From the NCBI GenBank assembly GCA_036346275.1, contig JAYEVK010000113.1, positions 186,001 to 250,000 on the forward strand: 64,000 nt of DNA, in the 5' to 3' direction. This stretch comes from Otatea glauca. Lineage: Eukaryota > Streptophyta > Magnoliopsida > Poales > Poaceae. The notes beneath the pieces were generated by a model that worked only from the letters and a program-made list of their open reading frames with translations, did not search any database and was not told where the DNA came from. The translations under genes and the position numbers were made by a program. Below are positions 34,324-45,493 of this stretch, in pieces. Numbering within the stretch: the first letter of the stretch is position 1; every line of letters begins with the position of its first letter.

Positions 34324-34471
34324 TGCCTCATTAAAACTCTAGAAAAACCCAGTGGGAAAAATATTTGGAGTAAGAGTACATAGCATACGCTTATTGCGTT
34401 GACGAATTGCCTCATTAAAACCTTATGCAAGAAAAACTTCATGAAAAACTGCTAAGGAAAAAGAGTACAAT
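34324..34471 (-). repeat. duplicated 3' motif of copia-2
   Basis: Two copies lie at 34324-34380 and 34408-34471. On the + strand each starts TGCCTCATTAAAA and ends AAGAGTACA; in element sense each starts TGTACTCTT and ends TTTTAATGAGGCA. They fall between the RNase H stop (34538) and the polypurine tract, the same place as in copia-1. Confidence 0.85.
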
Positions 34472-34537
34472 CCACCCGAATTTAAAATTGCTAATCTTCG
34501 AGATTCATATTGGGTACTCAAACCTCATGTTTATGAT

Positions 34538-36398
34538 TTATGTGTGAGTATGTGAAATATCTCCCCCTGAAATCTGCACTTCTCTAAGTCTCATCATCCC
34601 AATCCCTTTTACGCACCTTTCAAAGGTAGATGCTGGGAGTGATTTAGTGAACAAATCTGCAAGATTTTCACATGACTTAGTATGTAATATCTTGATCTCG
34701 TTCATCTTATGCAATTCGTGAGCATAGAAGAACTTGGGGTTGATGTGCTCCGTGAGATTGCTCTTCGCATAACCCATCTGTGCTTGAGCAACACAAGCTG
34801 CATTATCTTCATAGATGATAGTGGGAGTTTGCTCAATGTTCAAGTCACATGACTTCTGGATGTGGTGAACCATTCTTCGGAGCCATTCACATTCACGAGC
34901 CTCGTACAAAGCAATGATTTCCGAGTGGTTTGTCGACGTCGAGACAAGAGTCTGCTTAGACGACTTCTAGGAAACTGTTGTTCCTCCACATAGGAAAACA
35001 TACCCAGTTTGGGACTTGCCAGTATGCGGGTCTGATAAGTACCCAGCATCGGCGTGGCCAACCAAATTCAGTTCATTGTTTCTTCTGAAGAACAAACCGA
35101 GATCTTTGCTTCCTTGGAGATAACGAAGATGTCCTTGATCCTTTCCAATGCCTTTTGGTGGGTTCTGCATTTGTCTTGGGCTAGCAAATTCACAACGAAC
35201 GCAATGTCAGTGCGGTGCTATTCGAAGGTACATGAGCGCTCCAAGCGCACTCGGATATGGGAATTCCGCTCTCGGGACTTCCTCCCCTCTTCTCTAGGTG
35301 CAGTATGGGTCTAGGTGCGCTTGGAGTGACCTTCCGACCATTGGAGTCTTTGCAGGATATGCCTTTTCAAAGCCAAATCTTTCCAACACTTTCTGCGTGT
35401 AGGATGATTGGTGTACCAAGATTCCTCCTTGGACATGCTCAAGCTGCAAGCCTAAACAAAACTTGGTTTTACCCAAATCATTCATTTCAAACTCAGACTT
35501 CAAGTATGAGCATGCTTCTTCAATTTCTTCATCCGTCCCAATGATGTTCAAGTCATCTACATAGACGGAGATTATACAGAATCCATTCGAGGATCGCTGT
35601 ATAAACACACATGGACAATATTCGTTGTTCGTGTAGCCTTTCTTGCAGAGAAAGTCGCTGAAGCGATTTTACCACATTCTTCCTGACTTTTTTAGCCCAT
35701 ACAGTGATTTCTCCAATTTCACACTGCAAAGGTTTCTATTTGCTCTGTCTTGGTTCGGGATAGGAATACCTTCTGGTACTTTCATGTATATCTCCGAATC
35801 CAAGTTCCCATACAAATATGCTGTGACAACATCCATTAGCTTCATTTTCAACTTCAAGTTGACTGTCGTTGAGATCAAATATCGAAAGGTAATTCCTCCC
35901 ATGACCAGAGAATAGGTTTCTTCATAATCAACCCCAGGACGTTGGGTGAAACCTTGAGCTACAAGCCTTGCCTTGTACCTTACAACTTCTTTGTTTTCAT
36001 TCCTCTTCCGAACAAAGACCCATTTGTGACCTACAGGGTTTATATGGGGAGGTGTGCGGCATACGGGCCCAAACACCTCTCTCTTGTTCAGAGAGACTAA
36101 CTCTGCAGTGATTGCCTTCTTCCATTCTTTCCAATCTAGCCTTTTCTTGCACTCTACGAGAGATGCAGGCTCGGGATCATGATCAATGATCGATGCAATC
36201 TTCTTTGCAAAGTATGCATCGACATTGGCTGTTGCTCTATTCAGAGATTCTCCTGTTATTACAAAGTTTATGGCCATTTCATCATGGGGTGCTTCATGCA
36301 CTTCTACTTGCTCTTCGCTGCTATTTCCTATCGCAGGGGCAAATTCCTTTAGCTTTTCATCGCCCATGTGTGCGCACACATTATTTCCGGTGGCTACC
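34538..36398 (-). pseudogene. copia-2 reverse transcriptase / RNase H (broken)
   Basis: From 36379 down, the frame encodes the pol linker (MGDEKLKEFAPAIGNSSEEQ) and RT (KKAITAELVSLNKREVFGPV, RKRNENKEVVRYKARLVAQG, AYLYGNLDSEIYMKVPEG, SLYGLKKSGRMW). The catalytic YVDD lies at 35563-35552 (ISVYVDDLNI). RNase H follows at 35170-34538 (GKSQTGYVFLCGGT, REVQISGG) in several frames. A gypsy-2 insertion at 36399 cuts it from the integrase. Several frameshifts and stops remain. Confidence 0.92.
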
Positions 36399-36938
36399 TG
36401 TGGGATATAGATTCCAGGGTATCCTCAGGAAAGGCCCAAGATGAAAGCCCAGAAGATATGCTTCACATCAAGCTTCTTAACCGTACAGAAAGGGATATAT
36501 CATAACGGAAGTTGAACTTGTGATTAGAAATGACAGATACAGTTGTAATCCGAGTCGTTAGAAGGATAGATAAAGATGTAAACTCTGTCCTATAATTGAC
36601 TAGAATCTTGTAACCGATCAGACTCTCCAAATCGATCAGGACTTTGTAAGCCACCCCACCCCCGCTATATAAGGGAGAGGACGGGCAACAACATAGGGAT
36701 CCGATCATCCAAGCATAGAGCAATCAAGCCATAGAGCATAAAACACCTCATATCGCCCAGAACATATTGTGCTTTGAGCAACCCCAGATCCAAGAGATCC
36801 ATATAATCCCAGCACACAGGATTAGGGTATTATCTCCTCCGCGAGCACGAACTGTATAAACCCCTTGTCTTGTGTGACCATCGAGTTTGAGATCGAGCGC
36901 CTACCCAATAAATTCATTGCCGACTACAAAAGTCGACA
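36399..36938 (+). repeat. 5' LTR of gypsy-2
   Basis: It starts TGTGGGATATAGATTCC, ends AAAAGTCGACA and is 540 bp long. TATATAAGG near 36666 is the likely TATA box. Confidence 0.95.
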
Positions 36939-36940
36939 GT

Positions 36941-36958
36941 TGGCGCGCCAGGTAGGGG
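36941..36958 (+). other. tRNA primer binding site of gypsy-2
   Basis: TGGCGCGCCAGGTAGGGG begins 2 bp after the LTR. This site is common in large grass gypsy elements. Confidence 0.8.
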
Positions 36959-36987
36959 GAGCGCTTCAATCTTTTCCTACAGACTCG

Positions 36988-38776
36988 ATGGCATCAACCG
37001 GCGGATTCGTCTCGGCCAAAGTTTTCCGCCGAAGCTTTGGATTTCGTCGCTAATATGCGAGGAGAGCTTGTCACTGGATAAAACCGGATCCAATCCGCGT
37101 AATCGAGCGAACCATCTCGTACATTACTCGACTTATCCGGAAACCGGTCGGCTCCATTAGGCGGCTGCGATTTTCGCGACATCTTCTCAATTGAAGGACG
37201 TAAGACCAATCTCCATCAAGAAGATCGTGACGTCGCGGAAGAAGATCGCCGACGTAAGGGTAAGGAGATCAAAACACGGTCTCTCCGATCTTTGGGTCGC
37301 AATGTCCGGGAGGACATCCTGCAATCTAAGTTGGGAGATCAGTCCATCTTCCGCACGCCGATGCATAACGTCGTCGCCGAAGACTCCTCGACGCTATTGG
37401 ACCCGATGATTGCATCGGACGACCCAAAGAGCCCGATTGTGGCTCACGTCAAGGCCATGGTGACGGCGGCAGCTATCTAGTAAAATCAGGAGAAGCCGGC
37501 TGGAGAAGCGCACTCGCGCTCTAACGCGGCCACTCGTGTCGCCAGCAGTCGGACTGCAACCAATCGGAGCGTTGGCAGTCGATGCCACGCACCGCATACT
37601 AGAGACGCACGACAGATCCTTGACCGCGACCTCCGCCAGGACATCACGGCCAGGCGACGAGAGTGGGACGAGGAAGAAAGACATGGACGCCGCGATGACT
37701 TCGAGCGTTTCGGCATAAGCTACGATCGGCGGAACGACCGGATGCACGATGACCACGACGATCGCAGATTTCATCATCGCCGGAGTGGAAGTGACGACGA
37801 ACGCCGAGTCAATGACTCGCCGCGCCGAACCTCACCTCGACGTTTTGATGGTCATCACTGAGCTAGAAGATCTCCACGCCAGAGTCCACCCCAGCAAGAT
37901 GAAAGATCCATCGATGGGATCCGAGCGTTCACTCCCCGGCTTCGCCGAGTGGTTTGGCCCGACGGATTCAACCCCAAAGGCATTGTAAAGTTCGACGGGG
38001 AGCGAGACCCAGAAGCTTGGTTGTAGGTCTACGCCCTGGCGGTCAAGGCAGCAGGAGGAAATCAGACCGTCATGGCGAACTATTTGCGGTCAATCTCAGC
38101 CCCTCGACACAAGCATGGCTCACGGGCCTCCCTGCCAACTCGGTAGACTCCTGGAGTGACCTGTGCGAGCAATTCATCGCCAACTTTCAAGGGACCTATG
38201 AGAGGCCGGTACTGACTGTGGGACTGTATCACCGCACTGAAGAAGGATGAAACACCGAGAGACTTCATCCGGTGCTTCATGCGTAAGAAGAACACCGTCG
38301 AGACGTGTCGAGGCGATGGTGGTGGCGGCCTTCCGAGAAAGGGTAAGCGATCCGATCTTATTAAAAAATATCCAGAAGCCCCGACCTCCGTAAAAGAAAT
38401 GTTTGCGTTAGCCGACCGCTACGCCACGACCTCGGATGCTCGCCGAGCGGCAAGAAGATCATCCCACACAAAAAGCAAGGGCGATAAGCAGGAGTCCTCT
38501 AAACACAAGGATAGGAAACGCAAGGGCGAGGAGCTGGTCGCGGTAGCCGAGCACAACCGGCCCCGGGCCATTCGGAGAGAGGCACCCGACTACAGCACAG
38601 TCATGGAGGCGATCTGTCCTTTCCACCCCAAGGGAAAGCACGCCGCCAAGGACTGCTTCACTCTGAAGCGTTTTGCGCGCGAAAGTCAACGGCAACCGGC
38701 CCCAGCCAAGGGCGAAGTCGCTCCAGCGAAGAAGAAGGAACTCCCGGATGAAGAAGATTTCCAGGAGCCCGAGTAG
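36988..38776 (+). pseudogene. gypsy-2 gag (broken)
   Basis: The first ATG after the primer site (36988) opens MASTGGFVSAKVFRR and soon meets a stop. Later blocks give an Arg/Asp-rich region (37500-37850), the conserved GFNPKGIVKFDGERDPEAWL (about 37965-38024), AWLTGLPANSVDSWSDLCEQF (38115-38175) and CPFHPKGKHAAKDCFTLKRF (about 38620-38680), which occupies the place of the zinc knuckle. The block at 38279-38776 is open for 165 codons. Gag would form the particle and bind RNA. Several frameshifts and stops are present. Confidence 0.85.
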
Positions 38777-41400
38777 GAGCTGAACTACATCTACGGGGGC
38801 TCAACTGGATACGAGTCCAAGTGGAAGCAAAAACTCGCCGCTCGGTAGATCAACGCAGTGGAACCGGCAACTCCTCAATATCTGAAATGGTCTGAGGTCC
38901 CGATCACCTTTGACTGTAGTGATCACCGGCAGGTCCCACATCCGGTAAGTTTCTCTCGTACTTGACCGGTTGTGCAGCGTGAAGCTCAAGAGGTTCGATC
39001 GACGGCGGAAGTGGGCTCAACGTCTGTTCGCGTAACTTTCGACGACATGAGCATCCTCGTTCGAGCCGAGGCCAAGCACTCACCTTTCCACGAGTAATCC
39101 CGGCGTCCTCGTTCCCCTCGGACAGATTTCATTACCCGTTATGTTCGGGACCAAGGATAATTTCAGACCGAATTCATCAATTTTGAGGTAGCCAATTTCG
39201 AGACGGCGTATCATGCCATCTTGGGAAGGCCTGGCCTAGCCAGATTCATGGCCATACCTCATTACACTTACTTGGTGTTGAAGATGCCGGGACCCAAAGG
39301 AGTCATCACACTTCGTGGCGACATCAAGCAATCCTCGCAATGCGACCGGGAGAATCATGAACTTGCCGAATTACAGGAAGCAGGTACCCAGGCAAGAAAC
39401 ATCCAGGCTGAGGCTGCCATGCTCCAAGACGAAGGAGAAGTACCATAAAAAAAATCCACCTCGGGAATTAAGCCCGACGAAGGAACTAAAAGGATCATTC
39501 TTGACCCGTCTGACACGTCTAAAACAACCGTGATCGGGACAGGGCTCGAGGACAAATAGGAAAGCGTGCTCGTCACCTTCCTCCAAACTAACAGAGACAT
39601 TTTCGCCTGGAAACCACCAGATATGCCACGCGTACCAAGGGAGGTGATCGAGCACTCTCTCCATGTTGATGAGAAGTCAAAACCCGTCAAACAGAGGCTT
39701 CGACGGTTCGCCCCGGATCGTCGGAACGCCATAAAACAGGAAATCACGAAACTCCTAGCCGCAGGTTTCATCAAAGAAGTGTATCATCCCGATTTGTTAG
39801 CAAATCCTGTGTTAGTTCAAAAGAAGAATAAAACTTGGTGCATGTGCGTCGATTATACTGATCTCAACAAGGCGTGCCCGAAGGATCCCTTTGGACTACC
39901 CCGGATTGATCAGGTGGTAGATTCGACTGCTGGTTGTGAAATTTTGAGTTTTCTTGACGCATACTCGGGCTATCACCAGATTCGCCTAAAGGAGGAAGAT
40001 CATATCAAGACCTCGCTCATCACGCCTTTCGAGCCTCATCGTTACACCACGATGGCATTCGGGCTAAAAACGTTTGGCGTGACCAATCGCGCGGCGATCA
40101 ATGGTGTTTTCACGCCCGGCTCGGCGCAAGCGTGGAGGCGTATGTAGATGACGTTGTCGTAAAAACTCGGAAAGGAAAGATCTTATCATCGACCTAGCCG
40201 AGACTTTTGAAAGTTTAAGGGCTTTCAACATGAAGTCAATCTCGAGAAGTGTGTTTTCGAGTATCTTCGAAAGCCGCCGGATTTATCGTGTCACAACGAG
40301 GCATTGAAGCCAACCCAAGAAAGTCAAGGCCATATCAAATATGGAACCGCCGACTAACCAAAAAGACGCCCGTAAGCTTACGGGTTGTATGGCGCTCTAA
40401 GGTGTTCATCTCCTATTTGGGTATGCGAGGTATGCCTTTCTTCAAACTACTCAAGAAACAAGATAAGTTTGATGGACGTCGGAGCGCAACAAGCATTTGA
40501 AGATCTCAAGACCTTCCCGACGACACCTCCGTGTTGGTCTCACCAATACCGTAAGAACCCCTATTACTTTATATCGCAAGCAGCGGCACATGTAGTCACA
40601 CTGCGATCATCGTAGAAAGGAGGAAACGGCTCGGGGCACAGAGTCCAAGACCCAGTATACTTCGTCGGTGAAGTCCTAAGTGAGTCCAAGGTACGGTATC
40701 CACAAGTGCGAAGCTATTATATGTACTCCTTACATCTCGCAAGCTTAAACACTACTTCCAAGAGCATGTTATTTGGTGGTCACCTCCTTCCCGATCGGAG
40801 ACATACTTCGCAACCAGAGGCCATCGAAGAATTGCCAAATGGGCGATTAAACTCGTGGCCTTTGACATTCAATTCAAGCCCGCGCCATCAAATCCCAAGC
40901 ACTCACGACTTAATCGCCGAGTGGATTTAATTGCAACACCGCGATTACTAAAGATCTCGAGTATTGGACGATGTACTTTGATGGTTCCTCATGCTCGATG
41001 GCGGCGGGCTGGTATAGTGCTCATATCACCAAGTGGAGAAAGATTGAGGTATGTCCTCCAAATATTTTTTCTGCATCCAACAACGCCGCCGAGTATGAGG
41101 CACTCATTCACGGACCAGACGCCATATCTCTCGGCATTCGACGATCGGGCGGTTCGCGGAGATTCAAGGCTCGTGGTCAATCAAGTGCGAAGGAATGGTC
41201 TTGCATCGAGGACAACATGGCAGCATATTGCCAAGAAGTGCGCAAGCTAGAAAGCAATTTCGATGGACTCGAGCTTGTTCACATACTTCGACGGGACAAC
41301 GAAGCAGCCGACGAATTGGCGAAGATGGGATCCTGCCGGTCCAAGGTGCCCGTGGGAATATTTGTAGAAGAAATTCATAAACCCACGATTAGCGCTCGGC
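38777..41400 (+). pseudogene. gypsy-2 protease, reverse transcriptase and RNase H (broken)
   Basis: Protease-region remains end with FETAYHAILGRPGLARFMAI and TYLVLKMPGPKGVI (39190-39305). RT is open at 39566-40147 (FAWKPPDMPRVPREVIEHSL, CVDYTDLNKACPKDPFGLPR, SFLDAYSGYHQIRL), and the catalytic YVDD lies at 40141-40152 in the next frame, followed by VVVK. The connection and RNase H follow in pieces (40249-40930, then 40971-41400 with MYFDGSS, NNAAEYEALIHG and DELAKMG). This part copies RNA to DNA and removes the RNA strand. Deletions and frameshifts break it at several places. Confidence 0.9.
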
Positions 41401-42463
41401 CAAAAGCAGACAGTCCTGTAGAAAAAGGGGAAGAGGCAGAGGTCTTGATTATTACCCCAGATTGGACATCTCCATACCTGGACTACCTGACAGAAGACAA
41501 GCTACCCGAGGAACGCGTCCAAGCCGAGCGGATCATGTGCCAAAGTAAGAGTTATGTAGTCGTTGGAAAGGAGCTTTATCGTAAGAGCTCTTCTGGCATA
41601 CTGCGACGATGCATATCGGAACAAAAAGGGAAAGACCTGCTCAAAGAAATCCACTCGGGAATTTGTGGGAACCATGCGGCGTCATCGACCCTGGTCGGAA
41701 AAGCCTATCGCCAAGGGTTCTTTTGGCCGACTACCGTCACAGATGCGGAGGACATCGTCCGGACATGCGAAGGATGTCAGTTTTTTGCACGCCAAATGAA
41801 CAAGCCAGCGCAGGAACTACAGACTATCCCGATTACACGGCCATTTGCGGTCTGGGGGCTCGACATGGTGGGACCTTTGAAAAAGGCTCAAGGAGGCTAT
41901 ACTCATCTCTTCATTGCCGTTGATAAATTCACCAAATGGATTGAGGCCAAACCAGTCGCCACCATTACGGCGGCAAAGGCCAGAGAATTCTTTCACGAGA
42001 TCGTGGTTAGATTTGGCGTACCCAACCGAATCATCACGGAAAATGGCACTCAGTTCAGAGGCGAAGTATTTCAAGATTGGTGCGAGGAGCTGGGCATAAA
42101 AATTTGCTTCAGCGTCGATCGCGCACTCAAGTAATCTGACGAGTTGAGCGAGCTAATGGCATGGTGCTCCAAGGCATAAAAGCAAGAATTTTCGATCGAC
42201 TCCAACCATATGCTACTTGGTGGGTCAAAGAACTGCCTTCAGTACTCTGGGGGCTACGAACTACCCCCAGCAGAGCAACCGGGCTGTCACCTTTCTTTCT
42301 GGTATATGGCACAGAAGCGGTCTTACCAACCGAGTTAGAATTCGGATCCCCGCGGGTTCGGAGTTATGAAGAGATCGCTTCAGAAGACAGTCGGCTAGAA
42401 GACCTCGACATATTGGAAGAAGCCAGGGATATCGCAACAATTCGTTCGGCGAAATACCTCTAA
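41401..42463 (+). pseudogene. gypsy-2 integrase (broken)
   Basis: The zinc-binding part (HSGICGNHAASSTLVGKAYR, CEGCQFFARQ) and the core (WGLDMVGPLKKAQGGYTHL, KWIEAKPV) stay open to 42134. The second catalytic position reads ITENGTQF where the family has Asp. After CFSVDRALK a stop and frame change fall in the region that should hold the third catalytic residue, and the C-terminal part resumes at 42161-42463 (WWVKELPSVLWGLRTTPS, PFFLVYGTEAVLPTELEFGS). Confidence 0.92.
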
Positions 42464-42925
42464 GGCTTACGACGTTATCATGGGCGCAATGTAAAGAGCC
42501 GCGCGTTCTCCAAAGGAGATCTAGTCCTAAGGAGGAATCAAAAGAGCGAACATAAGCTCTCCCCAAGTTGGGAGGTCCTTACATCATCGATGAAGTAATT
42601 AGTCCGGAGCTTATAAACTTAAGCGAGAAGATGGATCGACAATCAAGAATACTTGGAATATAGAACACTACGCCGCTTTTTCACTTAAGTTTTGTACTGC
42701 TTAATCCTTTGTGAATAAAAGTTTGATTGAAAAAGTCGTTTTCATATAACCTCTTTTATAATCTTGAATTCGAGTGCTTCGCTCTTATATTAAGACTCAG
42801 GGACAAGATCCATGAATCATATCCCAGAGCCTGGGGGCTGGAGTCAGATGAACAAAGGTCACCGGTCAAACCACTCGAAGATATATACTTTCATGAAGGA
42901 AAAACAGGGAACACTTTTTATGCCT

Positions 42926-45493
42926 TTAAAGGTCAAGAGTCTCTACAATCGAAAAAGAAGTATCCATGACTTCCTCCCAGAGCTCGGCAGCCCGATCTTC
43001 GTCAACATCGCGAGCGTAGCCTTCCCTAAGGGCCTCAAGATCCACTCGGGGATAGAGGGACTTGGTGATCGCCAGGGTCTGGCTGGCACCGTTAGCCGCT
43101 GTTTCCTTCAGCAGGTTCTTGAGGGCCCCCGGGGCTTCCTTTAGCCGGACGACGACCTCACCCCTGCTGAGCGGCCTCTCGCCACTTGGATGAAGCGAAC
43201 TCAGCAGAGGGCTAGAAGCGTCCTGGAGCTCAGCGCAGGAAGTTTCGAGAACCTTAACTCTCTCGCCGAAGACGACGATCGCTACCGAGTTTTGACCTTA
43301 TAATCTGCAAGGCAAAGCGTTAGAGAGGATAGTAAAGGATCAAGCAAAGACTAGTTGACAGCTACACCTTCAAAATCCTTCTCCAGCTTCACTCGGGAAT
43401 CTTTCACGGCTTTAAGTTTTCCTTCGAGCTTCGCGAGAACCGAATCCCGAGCTGGAGCAAACACAAGAAATCGGTAAGATAGTCGACTAAGCAAAAAACA
43501 TGAAACAACCCAAGAGATAGCTGCCTCGGAGAGAGCCGGTGATATCCAGATTCTCCTGGCGCAGAGCGTTTTGTTCTGTCTGTGATGTCTGGAGTTGGAC
43601 GAAGGATTGCGGCTCGGCCAGTATACTCGGCTTTGATGCGTGCTAGGTCGGCCAAGTACTCTGGGGCGCGTCCGGATTTCAGGGAGCATCCTTTGAATGT
43701 ACTCGGACTTTCGCTCGAAGCGCTCCCCTATTTTCTATAATCATCATAGCAAAAGGTAAACGCGTGGAAGAAGGGCGGAAGCGAGGACGCTTGCGGTCTT
43801 GGAGGAATGCTCACACGGGCGGCATGCGACAAGCCTTGGCATGGATGAAAAAGTCATCCTCTCTCTCTCGCTCTTCCTCCGGCGCCCAAAAGCTTCAAAC
43901 CTCATCATCGGCAAAAGTCAGATCTGTTATTAGCCGGGCGCAGCGGGGTGGCGGGACTCGGTGAATCTCTTCAACCTCGGGGGACGAGCAGAGGCTCGCC
44001 AGAGCGACGGATCTCGTCGCAGGGCAACATGAACAGGAGACGGCGCCAAGGGACTAGGAGGCACTTCGGCGCCCTCAGAAGCAGTTTCCCCTGTCGAAGT
44101 ATGAACTCTGGGAGGTCCAACCTCAGCAGGGCCCCCAGGCGGAGACCCAACGGGCGTATCAAGCGAAGGGTCCCTGTGAAGAAGAATCGTCAGCAAGACC
44201 GAAGAATAAAAATGGAGTCAACGGAGTAACGGACCTGTTGGATTTCCTCATTCTCATCGGGGGCTTCTTGCGAATAGCTGGCCCACCCCCGGAAGAACCA
44301 CTCGGACCGCCGCCGACCGGTGCCCTGAGCTTCTCTCGACAACCCACGAACTTCGCAGTGGATCTTGGATTTTGGGACCGCCAACCGAATGTCGGGGGGC
44401 CACGAGGTCATCAGACAGTATCTTCTTTCCCTTCTTTGCAGTAGGGCCCCCTGCTGGAGACCGCGCCCGGCGCTTGGGAGAACAGCCTGGACGAGGAGGC
44501 ATTTCCGGAAGGGGAGGAACACTGAAGAATGCGATGCGATCCTGAAGATGAAGATCAAGAGTTAGCAAAACTTCAAAGAACGAAGAAACGCAAAATTCCC
44601 AATAAAAATCGCCACCGCAGAGGGGGCGTGATATGTTGAAAGATTTGGGCACTTGATGATAATATGTCGATGCTCGAGATAAAGAGTTCTCCAGCCCTGG
44701 CGCATAACCTCTCCCTTGGCAAATCGTCGGGCCGTTCCCGGGTCGGGTCACTTTGTCCCCTATAAGCGAATCCCAGATGAACTCGCTCCTTCAGGGGCTG
44801 CACCCGGCGGGCGATGAAGTGGAGGGCCAAACCCACTCCTATAAGCCCACTATCTTTCAGCTTTCTGATCAGTGCCAAGAGTTCAGACACTTGATCCATG
44901 TCGGAAGAAGCAGGGGTGAACCCCAGGAAATAGACATTGAGGGACGACACCCAGTGAACGAAGGCAGAGACAAATCGGGGTTGGCATAGTAAAACCATTC
45001 CCTATGCCAGCCCTTGTTGGAGGTCTTGACAGGAATGGCAAAGTAATCCTTCTTCAACCCTTCCCGCAGCTGGAATCCAGCGCCCCCGATAACCTTGGGG
45101 TCATTTTTGGAGGGATAGGGCTTCAGGAGATAAAGGTGACGAAAGAGGTCAAAATGGGGGCTAATGCCCAGAAAAGCTTCACAAAGGTGGACAAAGAGGG
45201 AAATTTGAAGGATAGAATTGGGGTTTAGATTCACCAATTCGATTTCATAAAAGAAAAGAAGGCCGCGAAGGAAAGAACTGATCGGAAGACCAAGGCCGCG
45301 GTGGAAAAAGGATTCGAAAACCACCACCTCCTCGGGAGCGGGAGTCGGGACGGATTCACCGCCACGGGCGTATGGAGATCGAGGGCCGATCGTGCAAGAT
45401 CCCGTCGTCTATCATGGATTTCAGCTTCTCCTCGGTTGTTGTCGAGGTCGTCCAATCTTGTGGTGAAGGCGGAGAAGGAGTAGAAGAAGACAT
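42926..45493 (-). pseudogene. antisense accessory gene of gypsy-2 (Transposase_28-type)
   Basis: On the strand opposite gag-pol, a gene starts at ATG 45493 (MSSSTPSPPSPQDWTTSTTT). A frame change near 45360 leads into the block 45327-44869 with FFHRGLGLPISSFLRGLL, NPNSILQISLFVHLCEAF, HFDLFRHLYLLKPYPSK and KGWHREWFYYANPD. This wording matches the Pfam family called putative gypsy type transposon (Transposase_28), from memory. It continues with ARRVQPLKERVHLGFAYRGQ (about 44800-44740), a middle region in several blocks, a helical piece (KLEGKLKAVKDSRVKLEKDF, 43440-43360), and ends LKETAANGASQTLAITKSLY...SFSIVETLDL with stop at 42928-42926. Breaks may be introns or decay. Role in the element is unknown. 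Confidence 0.75.
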
